Assembly: GCF_002101965.1 (NCBI RefSeq)
Contig: NZ_LQQA01000004.1
Span: 186,001 to 250,000 of the forward strand
Source: Mycolicibacterium wolinskyi
GTDB lineage: Bacteria; Actinomycetota; Actinomycetes; Mycobacteriales; Mycobacteriaceae
Length of the DNA stretch: 64,000 nt
Direction of reading: 5' to 3'
The notes beneath the pieces are model-generated. The model ran no database searches. It saw nothing but the letters and a program-made list of their open reading frames with translations, and had not been told where the DNA came from. A program made the translations under genes and the position numbers. Shown in pieces: positions 1 to 9,632 of the stretch; positions within the stretch are counted from its first letter, which is position 1, and each line of letters begins with the position of its first letter.

Positions 1-1
1 G

Positions 2-1468
2 GGAGATCTGTGCCGTGGGCCGCACATTCCGACCACCAAGTACATCCCGGCGTTCAAGCTGACCCGCAGTTCGGCGGCGTACTGGCGCGGCAACCAGAAC
101 AACGCGAGCCTGCAACGCATCTACGGCACCGCATGGGAGTCGCAGGAGGCCCTCGACCGCCATCTCGAGCTCATCGAGGAGGCGCAGCGTCGCGATCACC
201 GCAAGCTCGGCGTCGAACTCGACCTGTTCAGCTTTCCCGACGAATTGGGTTCGGGCCTACCGGTTTTCCATCCCAAAGGTGGCGTGGTGCGCCGCGAGCT
301 CGAGGACTACTCGCGGCGCAAACACCTTGAGGCGGGCTACGAGTTCGTCAACACCCCGCACATCACCAAGGAGAACCTGTACATCACGTCGGGCCATCTG
401 GAGTGGTACGCCGATGGCATGTTCCCGCCCATGCACATCGACGCCGAGTACGACGCGAACGGCGAGGTGCGCAAGCCGGGCCAGGATTACTACCTCAAGC
501 CGATGAACTGCCCGATGCATCACCTGATCTTCCGCTCGCGGGGGCGGTCGTACCGCGAACTGCCGTTGCGGCTCTTCGAGTTCGGTTCGGTGTACCGCTA
601 CGAGAAGTCGGGCGTGATCCACGGCCTGACCCGCGTGCGGGGCATGACGCAGGACGACGCGCACATCTACACCACGCGCGAGCAGATGCGCGACGAGCTG
701 AGCTCGCTGCTGCGCTTCGTGCTGGACCTGCTGAGCGATTACGGCCTCGACGACTACTACCTGGAGCTGTCGACCAAGGACCCGGAGAAGTACGTCGGCT
801 CCGACCAGATCTGGGAGGAGGCCACCGAGACGCTGCGTGAGGTCGCCGAAGCCTCCGGCCTCGATCTGGTGCCGGACCCGGGTGGCGCGGCGTTCTACGG
901 ACCGAAGATCTCGGTGCAGGTCAAGGATGCGCTCGGGCGCAGTTGGCAGATGTCGACCATCCAGCTCGACTTCAACATGCCCGACCGGTTCGAGCTGGAG
1001 TACACCGCCGCCGATGGCAGCCGGCAGCGCCCGGTGCTGATCCACCGCGCACTGTTCGGGTCGATCGAACGGTTCTTCGGCGTGCTCACCGAGCACTACG
1101 CGGGCGCGTTCCCGGCGTGGCTGGCACCGGTCCAGGTCGTCGGGATCCCGGTCGCCGACGCGCACGTGCCCTACCTGGAAGAGGTTGCGGCGCAGTTGAA
1201 GTCGCGTGGCGTCCGGGTCGAGGTCGACTCCAGCGACGACCGGATGGCGAAGAAGATCGTCAACCACACCAACCAGAAGATCCCGTTCATGTTGCTCGCC
1301 GGCGACAAAGACGTCGAGGCCGGCGCGGTGAGCTTCCGGTTCGGTGACCGCACCCAGATCAACGGCGTGCCGCGCGACGAGGCCGTCGAGGCCATCGTGA
1401 ACTGGATCGCCGGCCGGGAGAACGCGACGCCCACCGCCGACCTGGTGAAGGTAGGCGCTCCCGAGTGA
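2..1468 (+). CDS. thrS: threonyl-tRNA synthetase, 3' part (5' end outside window)
   Basis: Class II aminoacyl-tRNA synthetase charging tRNA-Thr in the cytoplasm. The reading frame is open from base 2, so the N-terminal TGS/editing region lies outside the window and 488 residues are seen. Visible are [12 protein letters not shown], the motif 2 region around [21 protein letters not shown] sequence ([23 protein letters not shown]), the zinc-site peptide MNCPMHH and the motif 3 region [13 protein letters not shown]. The C-terminal anticodon-binding domain carries [10 protein letters not shown] and ends near VKVGAPE. The stop overlaps the GTG of the next gene by 4 nt, so it heads or belongs to the phosphatidylinositol operon. 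Identity is certain; only the start is missing. Confidence 0.97.
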   Translation, partial: GDLCRGPHIPTTKYIPAFKLTRSSAAYWRGNQNNASLQRIYGTAWESQEALDRHLELIEEAQRRDHRKLGVELDLFSFPDELGSGLPVFHPKGGVVRRELEDYSRRKHLEAGYEFVNTPHITKENLYITSGHLEWYADGMFPPMHIDAEYDANGEVRKPGQDYYLKPMNCPMHHLIFRSRGRSYRELPLRLFEFGSVYRYEKSGVIHGLTRVRGMTQDDAHIYTTREQMRDELSSLLRFVLDLLSDYGLDDYYLELSTKDPEKYVGSDQIWEEATETLREVAEASGLDLVPDPGGAAFYGPKISVQVKDALGRSWQMSTIQLDFNMPDRFELEYTAADGSRQRPVLIHRALFGSIERFFGVLTEHYAGAFPAWLAPVQVVGIPVADAHVPYLEEVAAQLKSRGVRVEVDSSDDRMAKKIVNHTNQKIPFMLLAGDKDVEAGAVSFRFGDRTQINGVPRDEAVEAIVNWIAGRENATPTADLVKVGAPE

Positions 1469-2034
1469 CCGAGGACGAGCGCACGATCGTCGACCGCGGC
1501 GTCGGCGACCCCGACCACTTGCAGCGCCTGTGGACCCCGCACCGCATGAGCTACATCGCCGAGGCCCCGATGAAAAAGCGCGGCGAGGGCGGTGGTTCGG
1601 CCAGTTCGTCTCAGCCGTTCACCGACATCCCCGAGATGTCCGACGAGGACGGCCTCATGGTGGCGCGCGGTGGGCAGGTGTATGCCGTGCTCAACCTGTA
1701 TCCGTACAACCCGGGCCATCTGATGGTCGTGCCGTATCGGCGGGTGTCGGAGCTGGAGGATCTGACGGACGCCGAGAGCGCCGAGCTGATGGCGTTCACG
1801 CAGAAGGCGATTCGCGTGATCAAGGCGGTGTCGCGCCCGCACGGTTTCAACGTGGGCCTGAACCTGGGGACGTCGGCGGGCGGGTCATTGGCCGAGCATC
1901 TGCACATGCACGTGGTGCCGCGATGGGGTGGTGACGCCAACTTCATCACCATCATCGGCGGCTCCAAGGTGATCCCGCAGCTGCTGCGCGAGACCCGTGA
2001 GCTGCTCGCGACGGAGTGGGCTCGTCAGCCGTGA
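1465..2034 (+). CDS. HIT-family nucleotide phosphorylase/hydrolase
   Basis: 189-residue histidine triad protein. The HIT signature [11 protein letters not shown] lies near residues 150-160, preceded by the typical [14 protein letters not shown] strand. The M. tuberculosis counterpart at this locus (Rv2613c) is described as a diadenosine tetraphosphate phosphorylase, so Ap4A turnover is the likely role; that is inferred from family and synteny. It starts with GTG inside the thrS stop and its own stop overlaps the next GTG (4 nt each), indicating translational coupling. The N-terminal 40 residues (with [10 protein letters not shown]) are low-complexity and probably disordered. Confidence 0.9.
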   Translation: MTEDERTIVDRGVGDPDHLQRLWTPHRMSYIAEAPMKKRGEGGGSASSSQPFTDIPEMSDEDGLMVARGGQVYAVLNLYPYNPGHLMVVPYRRVSELEDLTDAESAELMAFTQKAIRVIKAVSRPHGFNVGLNLGTSAGGSLAEHLHMHVVPRWGGDANFITIIGGSKVIPQLLRETRELLATEWARQP

Positions 2035-2708
2035 GCAATTTCTACCTCATGACCCGCGCGGCCTACGTCAAACTGTCCCGGCCGGTGGCCAAGGCCGCGC
2101 TGCGTGCCGGGTTGACGCCCGACATCGTGACGTTGGCGGGCACCGCGGGGACGGTGATCTCGGCGCTCACCCTGTTCCCGATCGGGCAGTTGTGGTGGGG
2201 CGCGTTCGCGGTCTGGATCTTCGTGCTCGCCGACATGCTCGACGGTGCGATGGCCCGCGAACGCGGCGGCGGCACCCGCTTCGGGGCGGTGCTCGACGCG
2301 ACGTGTGACCGCATCGCCGACGGTGCGGTGTTCGCCGGGTTGCTGTGGTGGGCCGCGTTCGGGCTCGACAGTGCGACGCTCGTGGTGGCGACGCTGATCT
2401 GCCTCATCACGTCACAGGTGATCTCCTACATCAAGGCACGCGCCGAGGCCAGCGGACTGCGCGGCGACGGCGGCCTCATCGAACGCCCGGAGCGGTTGGT
2501 CATCGTCCTCGTAGGCGCCGGGCTCTCCGGGGTTCCGTTCCTACACGTGCCATGGCTTCTGCACGTGGCGATGTGGCTGCTCGCCGTGGCCAGCGTCGTC
2601 ACCCTGCTGCAGCGGCTGCACACCGTGCGGATCTCACCGGGCGCGATGGATCCGCTGCAACCGGCGTCACCCAACAACGGCGAGAAGCCGGAGACGAGCG
2701 AGCCGTGA
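2031..2708 (+). CDS. pgsA: phosphatidylinositol phosphate synthase (CDP-alcohol phosphotransferase)
   Basis: 225-residue integral membrane enzyme that joins CDP-diacylglycerol and inositol phosphate, the first step toward PI, PIMs and lipoarabinomannan. The CDP-alcohol phosphotransferase motif DMLDGAMARE...G...LDATCD (D-x2-DG-x2-AR-x8-G-x3-D-x3-D) is complete at about residues 66-90. Hydrophobic segments follow in the usual six-helix pattern, and the C-terminal tail is polar. I chose GTG at 2031, which overlaps the upstream stop, rather than GTG 2016, because every junction in this operon uses the same 4-nt overlap. The next gene also starts within its stop. Confidence 0.93.
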   Translation: MSNFYLMTRAAYVKLSRPVAKAALRAGLTPDIVTLAGTAGTVISALTLFPIGQLWWGAFAVWIFVLADMLDGAMARERGGGTRFGAVLDATCDRIADGAVFAGLLWWAAFGLDSATLVVATLICLITSQVISYIKARAEASGLRGDGGLIERPERLVIVLVGAGLSGVPFLHVPWLLHVAMWLLAVASVVTLLQRLHTVRISPGAMDPLQPASPNNGEKPETSEP

Positions 2709-3619
2709 ACACCCCCGGCCGCATGCCGCTCGGCGAGCACGTGACGGACTTGGGCTACGCGGCTGGTTGGCGGCTGGTGCGGGCGCTCCCGGAGCGCATG
2801 GCGCGCAACATGTTCGGGGCGGGCGCCCGGTACGCCGCACGCAACGGCGGACCGGCACAGCTCCGGAAGAACCTCGCGCGGGTGACCGGTGTTTCGCCTG
2901 CCGAGGTGCCCGACGCGCTGATGCGGGCTTCGTTGGCCTCCTACGCCCGCTACTGGCGGGAGGCGTTCCGGCTGCCGACCATGGATCACCAAGTTCTGGG
3001 CAAGCAACTCGATGTGCTCGACATCGAGCTGGTGTGGGCGGCGATCGAAGCCGGCCGCGGTGCAGTGCTTGCCCTGCCGCACAGCGGCAACTGGGACATG
3101 GCCGGCGTGTGGCTCGTGCAGAACTACGGCACCTTCACGACCGTCGCCGAACGACTCAAACCCGAATCCCTGTACCACCGGTTCGTCGCTTATCGGGAAA
3201 GCCTCGGATTCGAGGTGCTGCCCCTGACCGGTGGCGCGCGGCCGCCGTTCGAGGTGCTCGCCGAGCGGCTGACCGACAACCGCGTGATCTGCCTGATGGC
3301 TGAACGCGACCTGACCCGCAACGGCGTGCCGGTCGATTTCTTCGGCGAAGCCACCCGCATGCCCGCCGGCCCGGCCAAACTGGCCATCGAAACCGGTGCC
3401 GCGCTGCTGCCGGTGCACTGCTGGTACGAGGGCGACGGGTGGGGGATGCGCGTCTATCCAGAACTCGATACGTCGTCGGGGGACGTCATGGTGGTGACGC
3501 AGGCGCTGGCGGACCGCTTCGCCGACAACATCGCCGCCTATCCGGCCGACTGGCACATGATGCAGCCGCAGTGGCTGGCCGATCTGTCCGATGAACGACG
3601 CGCCCGGTTAGGCACCTGA
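2705..3619 (+). CDS. patA: phosphatidylinositol mannoside acyltransferase
   Basis: 304-residue member of the LpxL/HtrB-like lysophospholipid acyltransferase family. In mycobacteria the orthologue (Rv2611c, PatA) transfers palmitate to the mannose of PIM at the inner face of the plasma membrane. The catalytic HX4D box is seen as LPHSGNWDMAG near residue 125, followed by a conserved ERD segment (MAERDL). GTG 2705 within the pgsA stop is taken as the start; the open frame extends upstream but only as a shadow of pgsA. It lies between pgsA and pimA, i.e. consecutive steps of one pathway. Confidence 0.93.
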   Translation: MNTPGRMPLGEHVTDLGYAAGWRLVRALPERMARNMFGAGARYAARNGGPAQLRKNLARVTGVSPAEVPDALMRASLASYARYWREAFRLPTMDHQVLGKQLDVLDIELVWAAIEAGRGAVLALPHSGNWDMAGVWLVQNYGTFTTVAERLKPESLYHRFVAYRESLGFEVLPLTGGARPPFEVLAERLTDNRVICLMAERDLTRNGVPVDFFGEATRMPAGPAKLAIETGAALLPVHCWYEGDGWGMRVYPELDTSSGDVMVVTQALADRFADNIAAYPADWHMMQPQWLADLSDERRARLGT

Positions 3620-3622
3620 GCG

Positions 3623-4747
3623 ATGCGTATCGGGATGGTCTGCCCATATTCGTTCGACGTCCCAGGCGGCGTGCAGTCCCACGTCTTGCAGCTGGCCGAG
3701 GTCATGCGCGAGGGCGGGCACTACGTAAGCGTGCTCGCGCCCTCATCGCCCCACGTCAAACTGCCCGACTACGTCGTGTCCGGCGGCAAGGCCGTCCCCA
3801 TTCCGTACAACGGCTCGGTGGCGCGGCTGCGGTTCGGCCCGGCCACGCATCGCAAGGTCAAGAAGTGGATTGCCGATGGTGCGTTCGATGTGCTGCACCT
3901 GCATGAGCCCAATGCCCCGAGCCTGTCGATGCTCGCGCTGCAGGCCGCGGAGGGCCCGATCGTCGCGACCTTTCACACCTCGACCACAAAATCGTTGACG
4001 CTCAGCGTATTTCAGGGGATCCTGCGCCCGTACCACGAGAAGATCGTCGGCCGCATCGCGGTGTCCGACCTTGCCCGCAGGTGGCAGATGGAGGCGCTCG
4101 GGTCCGACGCGGTGGAAATCCCCAACGGTGTCGACGTCCGATTCTTCGCGGAAGCCCCGCTGCTCGACGGTTATCCCCGGCCCGGTCGCACCGTGCTGTT
4201 CCTGGGCCGGTTCGACGAACCCCGCAAGGGGATGGCGGTGCTGCTGGGGGCGCTCCCGAAACTGGTCGAACGGTTCAGCGACGTCGAGATCTTGATCGTG
4301 GGCCGCGGCGACGAGGACGAACTGCGCGAGCAGGCCGGTGAGCTCGCCGGGCATCTGCGGTTCCTCGGCCAGGTCGACGATGCCACCAAGGCCGCAGCCA
4401 TGCGCAGCGCCGACGTCTACTGCGCGCCCAACCTCGGCGGGGAAAGCTTCGGCATCGTGCTCGTCGAGGCGATGGCGGCGAGAACTGCCGTCGTGGCAAG
4501 CGAATTGGATGCGTTCCGGCGGGTTCTCGACGACGGTGAGGCCGGCAGGCTCGTGCCGATCGACGATGCCGACAGCCTGGCAGGCGCGCTGATCGAGATC
4601 CTCGACGACGACGCGGTGCGCGAGCGCTACATCGCACGGGCGGCCGATTGCGTGCACCGCTACGACTGGTCGGTGGTGGCCGGGCAGATCATGCGGGTCT
4701 ACGAGACCGTGGCCGGCTCCGGAGTCAAGGTGCAGGTGAGCGACTAG
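3623..4747 (+). CDS. pimA: phosphatidylinositol alpha-mannosyltransferase PimA
   Basis: 374-residue GT-B, GT4-family enzyme making PIM1 from GDP-mannose and PI. The N-terminus MRIGMVCPYSFDVPGGVQS and the lipid-facing TFHTSTTKS segment are typical of mycobacterial PimA. The C-terminal donor domain has the E-x7-E motif (GGESFGIVLVEAM), with its glutamates binding GDP-mannose. ATG lies 3 nt after the patA stop. One oddity: the segment after the motif reads EAMAARTAVVAS, where the PimA sequences I remember have glycine (EAMAAGT); the Arg codon is AGA, rare in this GC-rich genome. The protein also ends a little earlier than the M. smegmatis form. Confidence 0.96.
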   Translation: MRIGMVCPYSFDVPGGVQSHVLQLAEVMREGGHYVSVLAPSSPHVKLPDYVVSGGKAVPIPYNGSVARLRFGPATHRKVKKWIADGAFDVLHLHEPNAPSLSMLALQAAEGPIVATFHTSTTKSLTLSVFQGILRPYHEKIVGRIAVSDLARRWQMEALGSDAVEIPNGVDVRFFAEAPLLDGYPRPGRTVLFLGRFDEPRKGMAVLLGALPKLVERFSDVEILIVGRGDEDELREQAGELAGHLRFLGQVDDATKAAAMRSADVYCAPNLGGESFGIVLVEAMAARTAVVASELDAFRRVLDDGEAGRLVPIDDADSLAGALIEILDDDAVRERYIARAADCVHRYDWSVVAGQIMRVYETVAGSGVKVQVSD

Positions 4748-5791
4748 ATGTCGGCGTGGATCGTGATCACCGTCCTGGTGGTGCTGCTGATCGTGCTCCT
4801 GCTGATCGCCGGCTGGGCCTACCAAACCGCCAACCGCCTGGATCGCTTGCACGTCCGCTACGACCTGTCCTGGCAGGCACTCGACGGCGCCCTCGCCCGC
4901 CGCGCGGTCGTGGCACGGGCCGTCGCCACCGATGCCTATGCCGGAGGTCCGGAAGGCAAGCGGCTGGCCGCACTGGCCGATGCCGCCGAACGTGCGCCCC
5001 GGCCGGCGCGCGAGGCCGCCGAGAACGAACTGTCCGCGGCGCTGGCCGGAGTCGATCTCGCGGCGTTGCCGGTGGCGCTCGTCGCCGAATTGGCTGACGC
5101 CGAGGCGCGGGTACTGCTCGCGCGTCGCTTCCACAACGACGCCGTGCGCGACACCCTGGCACTACGGGAGCGCACCGCGGTACGCATGCTGCGCCTCGGC
5201 GGAAGGGCAGCGCTACCAACCTATTTCGAGATCGCCGAGCGTCCAGAGGCGCAGGCGGGCCCGAACCCGGTCAGCCGCCGCACATCCGCGCGCGTGGTGC
5301 TGCTCGACGAAACCGGCGCAGTGCTCCTGCTACGCGGCAGCGACCCGGCCCACAACGATCCGCACAACCCGGCGCCGCGGTGGTGGTTCACCGTGGGTGG
5401 CGCCGTGCAACAGGGCGAGGACCTGCCGGCCGCAGCGGCCCGCGAACTGTTCGAGGAAACCGGGCTCAAGGTGCAACCGGCTGACCTGATCGGGCCGGTG
5501 TGGCGGCGCGACGCGGTCATCGACTTCAACGCATCGGTGATCCGCAGCGAAGAGCTGTTCTTCATCTACCGCACGCACCGGTTCGAGCCGTCCGCGTCGG
5601 GCCGCACCGCGCTCGAGCGGCACTACATTCACGGTCACCGCTGGTGCGATGCGACAATGATCGCCGAGTTGGTTGCCGGCGGGGAGACCGTGTATCCGCT
5701 TCAACTGGGTGAGCTGCTGGCTTCGGCCAATGAACTGGCCGAGCAGTCGCTGGTGAACGCGCGTGGATCCGCGCTGCAAGCCATCCGGTGA
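4748..5791 (+). CDS. membrane-anchored Nudix hydrolase
   Basis: 347 residues. One N-terminal membrane helix (about residues 5-23, VITVLVVLLIVLLLIAGW) is followed by a helical, Ala/Arg-rich region of about 150 residues and a C-terminal Nudix domain. The Nudix box G-x5-E-x7-REUxEExGU is intact as GGAVQQGED...ARELFEETGL near residues 218-240. Substrate is unknown; Nudix enzymes cleave nucleoside diphosphates linked to another moiety. ATG directly abuts the pimA stop, so it is the last gene of the PIM operon. The same position is held by Rv2609c in M. tuberculosis. A role in nucleotide-sugar or lipid precursor housekeeping is only a guess. Confidence 0.85.
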   Translation: MSAWIVITVLVVLLIVLLLIAGWAYQTANRLDRLHVRYDLSWQALDGALARRAVVARAVATDAYAGGPEGKRLAALADAAERAPRPAREAAENELSAALAGVDLAALPVALVAELADAEARVLLARRFHNDAVRDTLALRERTAVRMLRLGGRAALPTYFEIAERPEAQAGPNPVSRRTSARVVLLDETGAVLLLRGSDPAHNDPHNPAPRWWFTVGGAVQQGEDLPAAAARELFEETGLKVQPADLIGPVWRRDAVIDFNASVIRSEELFFIYRTHRFEPSASGRTALERHYIHGHRWCDATMIAELVAGGETVYPLQLGELLASANELAEQSLVNARGSALQAIR

Positions 5792-5821
5792 TTGCGGATT
5801 TAATGGATTTGGCGGCTCCAC

Positions 5822-5850
5822 TACACTGAATCAGTAGAAATCTGGAGGAG
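5822..5850 (+). promoter_or_regulatory. probable pdxS promoter -10 and ribosome binding site
   Basis: TACACT at 5822-5827 fits a mycobacterial SigA-type -10 element. It is followed by a strong Shine-Dalgarno GGAGGAG at 5844-5850, six bases before the GTG at 5857. The upstream gap (5792-5856) is AT-richer than its surroundings. No clear -35 was seen. Confidence 0.5.
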
Positions 5851-5856
5851 ATAGCA

Positions 5857-6768
5857 GTGGAAACCGCGGCGCAGAACGGTTCAAACAACCAGACCGGAAC
5901 CGCGCGTGTGAAGCGTGGTATGGCTGAGATGCTCAAGGGTGGCGTGATCATGGACGTGGTCACGCCCGAGCAGGCTCGCATTGCTGAGGGTGCGGGTGCG
6001 GTGGCGGTGATGGCGTTGGAGCGGGTGCCTGCCGACATCCGCGCCCAGGGCGGGGTGTCGCGGATGAGCGATCCCGACATGATCGAGGGCATCATCGATG
6101 CGGTCACCATCCCGGTGATGGCCAAGGCCCGCATCGGCCATTTCGTGGAGGCCCAGATTCTGCAGAGCTTGGGTGTGGACTATGTCGACGAGTCGGAGGT
6201 GTTGACCCCGGCCGACTACACCAACCACATCGACAAGTGGCGCTTCACCGTGCCGTTCGTGTGTGGGGCGACCAATCTGGGTGAGGCGTTGCGCCGGATC
6301 ACCGAGGGCGCGGCGATGATCCGCTCCAAGGGTGAGGCCGGCACCGGCGATGTCTCCAACGCGACGACGCACATGCGCAAGATCGGCGGCGAGATCCGCC
6401 GGCTGACCTCGATGAGCGAGGACGAGTTGTATGTGGCGGCCAAGGAACTGCAGGCCCCCTATGACCTCGTGGTCGAGGTGGCGCGGGCCGGCAAGCTGCC
6501 GGTCACGTTGTTCACCGCCGGTGGCATCGCGACCCCGGCCGATGCGGCGATGATGATGCAGCTCGGCGCCGAGGGGGTGTTCGTCGGGTCGGGCATCTTC
6601 AAATCCGGCAACCCCGCGCAGCGGGCCGCCGCGATCGTCAAGGCCACCACGTTCTACGACGATCCCGATGTGTTGGCCAAGGTGTCACGCGGTCTGGGCG
6701 AGGCCATGGTCGGCATCAACGTCGAAGACATCGCCCAGCCTCACCGCCTCGCCGAACGCGGCTGGTAA
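5857..6768 (+). CDS. pdxS: pyridoxal 5'-phosphate synthase subunit PdxS
   Basis: 303-residue (beta/alpha)8 synthase subunit that condenses ribose 5-phosphate, glyceraldehyde 3-phosphate and ammonia into pyridoxal phosphate. Family hallmarks are seen in order: [37 protein letters not shown], the segment MAKARIGHF with a catalytic lysine, and a C-terminal [25 protein letters not shown] phosphate site. The GTG start has an excellent RBS six bases upstream. The ammonia-supplying subunit pdxT follows at 7620, separated by a thioesterase gene. Confidence 0.97.
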   Translation: METAAQNGSNNQTGTARVKRGMAEMLKGGVIMDVVTPEQARIAEGAGAVAVMALERVPADIRAQGGVSRMSDPDMIEGIIDAVTIPVMAKARIGHFVEAQILQSLGVDYVDESEVLTPADYTNHIDKWRFTVPFVCGATNLGEALRRITEGAAMIRSKGEAGTGDVSNATTHMRKIGGEIRRLTSMSEDELYVAAKELQAPYDLVVEVARAGKLPVTLFTAGGIATPADAAMMMQLGAEGVFVGSGIFKSGNPAQRAAAIVKATTFYDDPDVLAKVSRGLGEAMVGINVEDIAQPHRLAERGW

Positions 6769-6777
6769 ACAACTCAC

Positions 6778-7623
6778 GTGGCGATCGAAGAGATCCTCGA
6801 CCTGGAACAGCTCGAGGTCAACATCTATCGCGGTGGAGTGTTCAGCCCGGAATCCGGCTTTCTGCAGCGGACGTTCGGCGGCCATGTCGCCGGACAGTCG
6901 CTGGTGTCGGCCGTGCGGACGGTCGACCCGACGTTCCAGGTGCATTCCCTGCACGGCTATTTTCTGCGGCCAGGGGATGCCAGGGCGCCGTCGGTGTACA
7001 CCGTCGAACGCATCCGCGATGGCGGCTCCTTCTGCACCCGCCGGGTGAGCGCGATCCAGCACGGCGAGACGATCTTCACGATGTCGGCGTCGTTCCAGAC
7101 CGACCAGACCGGGATCGAACACCAGGACGCCATGCCCGAGGCTCCGGCACCCGATGATCTCCCGGGCTTCCGGTCCGGGGGAGCGTTCGACGACGCCGGG
7201 TTCGCGCAGTTCGCCGAATGGGACGTCCGGATCGTGCCGCGCGACCGCGTGCAGCGGCTGCCGGGCAAGGCGTCGCAACAGCAGGTGTGGTTCCGGCACC
7301 GCGACCCGCTGCCCGACGATCATGTCCTGCACATCTGCGCCTTGGCCTACATGAGCGACCTCACGCTGCTCGGCTCGGCGCAGGTGAACCATCTCGACGT
7401 GCGCAAGCACCTGATGGTCGCCTCGCTCGACCACGCCATGTGGTTCATGAGGCCGTTCCGCGCCGACGAGTGGTTGCTCTACGACCAGTCGTCGCCGTCG
7501 GCCTGCGGAGGCCGTTCACTGACGCAGGGCAAGATTTTCAACCAGTACGGCGAGATGGTTGCGGCGGTCATGCAGGAGGGGCTGACCCGCTTCAAACGCG
7601 ACTTCACGCCCGAGGCCAAATGA
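6778..7623 (+). CDS. tesB: acyl-CoA thioesterase II (TesB type)
   Basis: 281-residue double-hotdog thioesterase that hydrolyses acyl-CoA. Family segments include [22 protein letters not shown] near the N-terminus, [11 protein letters not shown] and, in the second hotdog, [25 protein letters not shown] (DHAMWFH-like active-site strand). Start GTG at 6778 lies 9 nt after pdxS; no strong RBS is seen, so coupling to pdxS is likely. Its stop overlaps the ATG of pdxT by 4 nt. The position between the two PLP synthase genes corresponds to tesB2 (Rv2605c) in M. tuberculosis. Confidence 0.92.
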   Translation: MAIEEILDLEQLEVNIYRGGVFSPESGFLQRTFGGHVAGQSLVSAVRTVDPTFQVHSLHGYFLRPGDARAPSVYTVERIRDGGSFCTRRVSAIQHGETIFTMSASFQTDQTGIEHQDAMPEAPAPDDLPGFRSGGAFDDAGFAQFAEWDVRIVPRDRVQRLPGKASQQQVWFRHRDPLPDDHVLHICALAYMSDLTLLGSAQVNHLDVRKHLMVASLDHAMWFMRPFRADEWLLYDQSSPSACGGRSLTQGKIFNQYGEMVAAVMQEGLTRFKRDFTPEAK

Positions 7624-8201
7624 CCGCCCACGTGGGGGTGCTCGCGCTGCAGGGCGACACCCGCGAACATCTGGCAGCGCTGCGCGAGGCCGGCGCGGAA
7701 GCGTCGACCGTGCGTCGGCTCTCCGAGCTCGAGGCCATCGACGCGCTGGTGATCCCTGGCGGGGAGTCCACCGCCATGAGTCACCTGCTGCGGGAGTTCG
7801 ACCTGCTCGAACCGCTTCGGGCCCGCATCGCCGAGGGCCTGCCGTGCTACGGGTCGTGCGCCGGGATGATCCTGCTGGCGACCGAGATCGCCGATGCCGG
7901 CGTCGAGGGCCGGGCCGCACTGCCGCTCAAGGGCATCGACATGACCGTGCGCCGCAACGCTTTTGGCCGGCAGGTCGACTCGTTCGAAGGTGACATCGAC
8001 TTCATCGGGCTCGATACCCCGGTGCACGCGGTGTTCATCCGGGCGCCGTGGGTCGAGCGCGTCGGGCCCGACGTGCAGGTTCTCGCGCGCGCGGCCGACC
8101 ACATCGTCGCGGTGCGTCACGGCTCGATGCTGGCCACGGCATTCCACCCGGAGATGACCGGCGACCGCCGGATTCACAAGTTGTTCGTCGACTCGCTCTG
8201 A
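7620..8201 (+). CDS. pdxT: pyridoxal 5'-phosphate synthase glutaminase subunit PdxT
   Basis: 193-residue class I glutaminase that channels ammonia to PdxS. The oxyanion/GG site [11 protein letters not shown], nucleophile cysteine in [12 protein letters not shown] (about residue 78-80) and the His/Glu pair in AFHPEMTGD complete the triad. ATG 7620 overlaps the tesB stop (ATGA). Sequence is normal in length for the family. It acts as the partner of the product of pdxS. Confidence 0.96.
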   Translation: MTAHVGVLALQGDTREHLAALREAGAEASTVRRLSELEAIDALVIPGGESTAMSHLLREFDLLEPLRARIAEGLPCYGSCAGMILLATEIADAGVEGRAALPLKGIDMTVRRNAFGRQVDSFEGDIDFIGLDTPVHAVFIRAPWVERVGPDVQVLARAADHIVAVRHGSMLATAFHPEMTGDRRIHKLFVDSL

Positions 8202-8233
8202 GTTTCCCGGCCAGGGCGGACCGAGGAGTGACC

Positions 8234-8731
8234 ATGAGGCGCTACGCCAGCAGCGGCAGGTATTACTGGAAGACGCCGGGGGAGGGCGCCTGGCTCCCCA
8301 GAGAGTGGGCCTACACGCCAGACGAGTTCGATTCGGTGTCCGTTCTGACCACCACGGAGCGGATGAGCCGGTGGTTCATGAGAACGCTCCTCCGCGCGGA
8401 TGCTTTTGCCGAGCGCGTTGCCAGAGAGCGGCTCGCGATGACGGCAGTGCGCCGCCACGAGCAGGCACATGCCCTGAGCCGCGCGGGCAGTCGGACCCGT
8501 ACCGCCACTGTGGTCGCCGTTCACGACTCCGGGATCGCCGTGGATGCAAGCTCGTCGCCCACGGCACAGGTGATCGCGGACGCCGCCGTCGTCACGGTGG
8601 GGATCGAGATCGATGGCGACCGGCGGGACGCGGTCACGCTTCTTCCGCGGACGGTTGCGATCGCACCTGCGCAGGAGTTCCTCGTGGTCGATCACCCCGA
8701 TGACCCCATCCCGCTCTGGGTCGGCCGATAG
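8234..8731 (+). CDS. hypothetical protein, 165 aa
   Basis: I do not recognise this protein. It has no signal peptide or membrane helix. The N-terminal half is Arg-rich and tyrosine/tryptophan-containing (MRRYASSGRYYWKTPGEGAW), the middle is helical with many Arg, and the C-terminal half looks beta-rich and contains a DGDRRDAVTLLPRTVAI stretch. ATG 8234 with GAGGAG five bases upstream is preferred; GTG 8228 overlaps the RBS itself. It lies 32 nt after pdxT, so it could be the last gene of that transcript. Its codon use is slightly less GC3-rich than its neighbours, consistent with a lineage-specific gene. Confidence 0.6.
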   Translation: MRRYASSGRYYWKTPGEGAWLPREWAYTPDEFDSVSVLTTTERMSRWFMRTLLRADAFAERVARERLAMTAVRRHEQAHALSRAGSRTRTATVVAVHDSGIAVDASSSPTAQVIADAAVVTVGIEIDGDRRDAVTLLPRTVAIAPAQEFLVVDHPDDPIPLWVGR

Positions 8732-8826
8732 CGCCGAGGCCGACGCAGTGGTCGATCCGCGGCTCGTGAGCCGACCCTTGTGTCGGTTTCGACGAGTCAG
8801 GGCCGGGCGCCGCGTGACCAGCCACG

Positions 8827-8832
8827 TAGACT
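8827..8832 (+). promoter_or_regulatory. candidate -10 element for the YebC gene
   Basis: TAGACT at 8827-8832 matches the TANNNT core of SigA-type -10 elements. An RBS, AGAGGAG, follows about 8 bases before the ATG at 8873. No convincing -35 was found. The 141-nt gap 8732-8872 shows nothing else I can name. Confidence 0.4.
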
Positions 8833-8872
8833 GGTCAACCGGAGTTTCAGCAGAAAGAGGAGCACTACCTGC

Positions 8873-9628
8873 ATGAGCGGCCATTCCAAGTGGGCCACCA
8901 CCAAGCACAAGAAGGCCGTCATCGATGCCAAGCGCGGCAAGATGTTCGCCAAGCTGATCAAGAACATCGAGGTCGCGGCCCGCGTCGGTGGCAGCGACCC
9001 GGCCGGCAACCCCACGCTGTACGACGCCATCCAGAAGGCCAAGAAGTCTTCGGTGCCCAACGACAACATCGAGCGCGCCCGCAAGCGCGGCGGTGGTGAA
9101 GAGGCCGGCGGCGCCGACTGGCAGAACATCACCTACGAGGGCTACGGCCCCAACGGCGTCGCGGTGCTCATCGAGTGCCTGACCGACAACCGCAACCGCG
9201 CGGCCGGCGAGGTGCGCGTCGCGATGACCCGCAACGGCGGCAACATGGCCGATCCCGGTTCGGTGGCCTACCTGTTCTCCCGCAAGGGTGTCGTGACGCT
9301 GGAGAAGAACGGTCTCACCGAGGACGACGTCCTGATGGCGGTGCTGGAGGCCGGTGCCGAGGAGGTCAACGACCTCGGCGACTCGTTCGAGATCATCTCC
9401 GAACCCACCGACCTGGTGGCCGTGCGAACGGCTCTGCAGGACGCGGGCATCGACTATGAGTCGGCGGAGGCGAGCTTCCAGCCGTCGGTCACCGTCCCCG
9501 TCGACCTTGAGGGCGCACGCAAGGTGCTCAAGCTCGTCGATGCGCTGGAGGACAGCGACGACGTGCAGGACGTGTACACCAACATCGACATCCCGGACGA
9601 CGTCGCGGCCCAGCTCGACGAGGAGTAA
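8873..9628 (+). CDS. YebC/PmpR family DNA-binding regulatory protein
   Basis: 251-residue member of the YebC/PmpR (TACO1) family. The invariant N-terminus [23 protein letters not shown] and the domain segments [18 protein letters not shown] and [15 protein letters not shown] are present. Family members are described either as DNA-binding regulators or as translation factors that ease ribosome stalling at proline stretches. Rv2603c is the M. tuberculosis counterpart. The start is set by conservation and an AGAGGAG RBS. It is convergent with the next gene, whose stop lies 5 nt downstream. Confidence 0.95.
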   Translation: MSGHSKWATTKHKKAVIDAKRGKMFAKLIKNIEVAARVGGSDPAGNPTLYDAIQKAKKSSVPNDNIERARKRGGGEEAGGADWQNITYEGYGPNGVAVLIECLTDNRNRAAGEVRVAMTRNGGNMADPGSVAYLFSRKGVVTLEKNGLTEDDVLMAVLEAGAEEVNDLGDSFEIISEPTDLVAVRTALQDAGIDYESAEASFQPSVTVPVDLEGARKVLKLVDALEDSDDVQDVYTNIDIPDDVAAQLDEE

Positions 9629-9632
9629 CCGC

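Noticed and set aside
8771..8786. Short CCGAC/GTCGG stem before the YebC gene
   Set aside because: Only five base pairs; not distinguishable from chance in GC-rich DNA.
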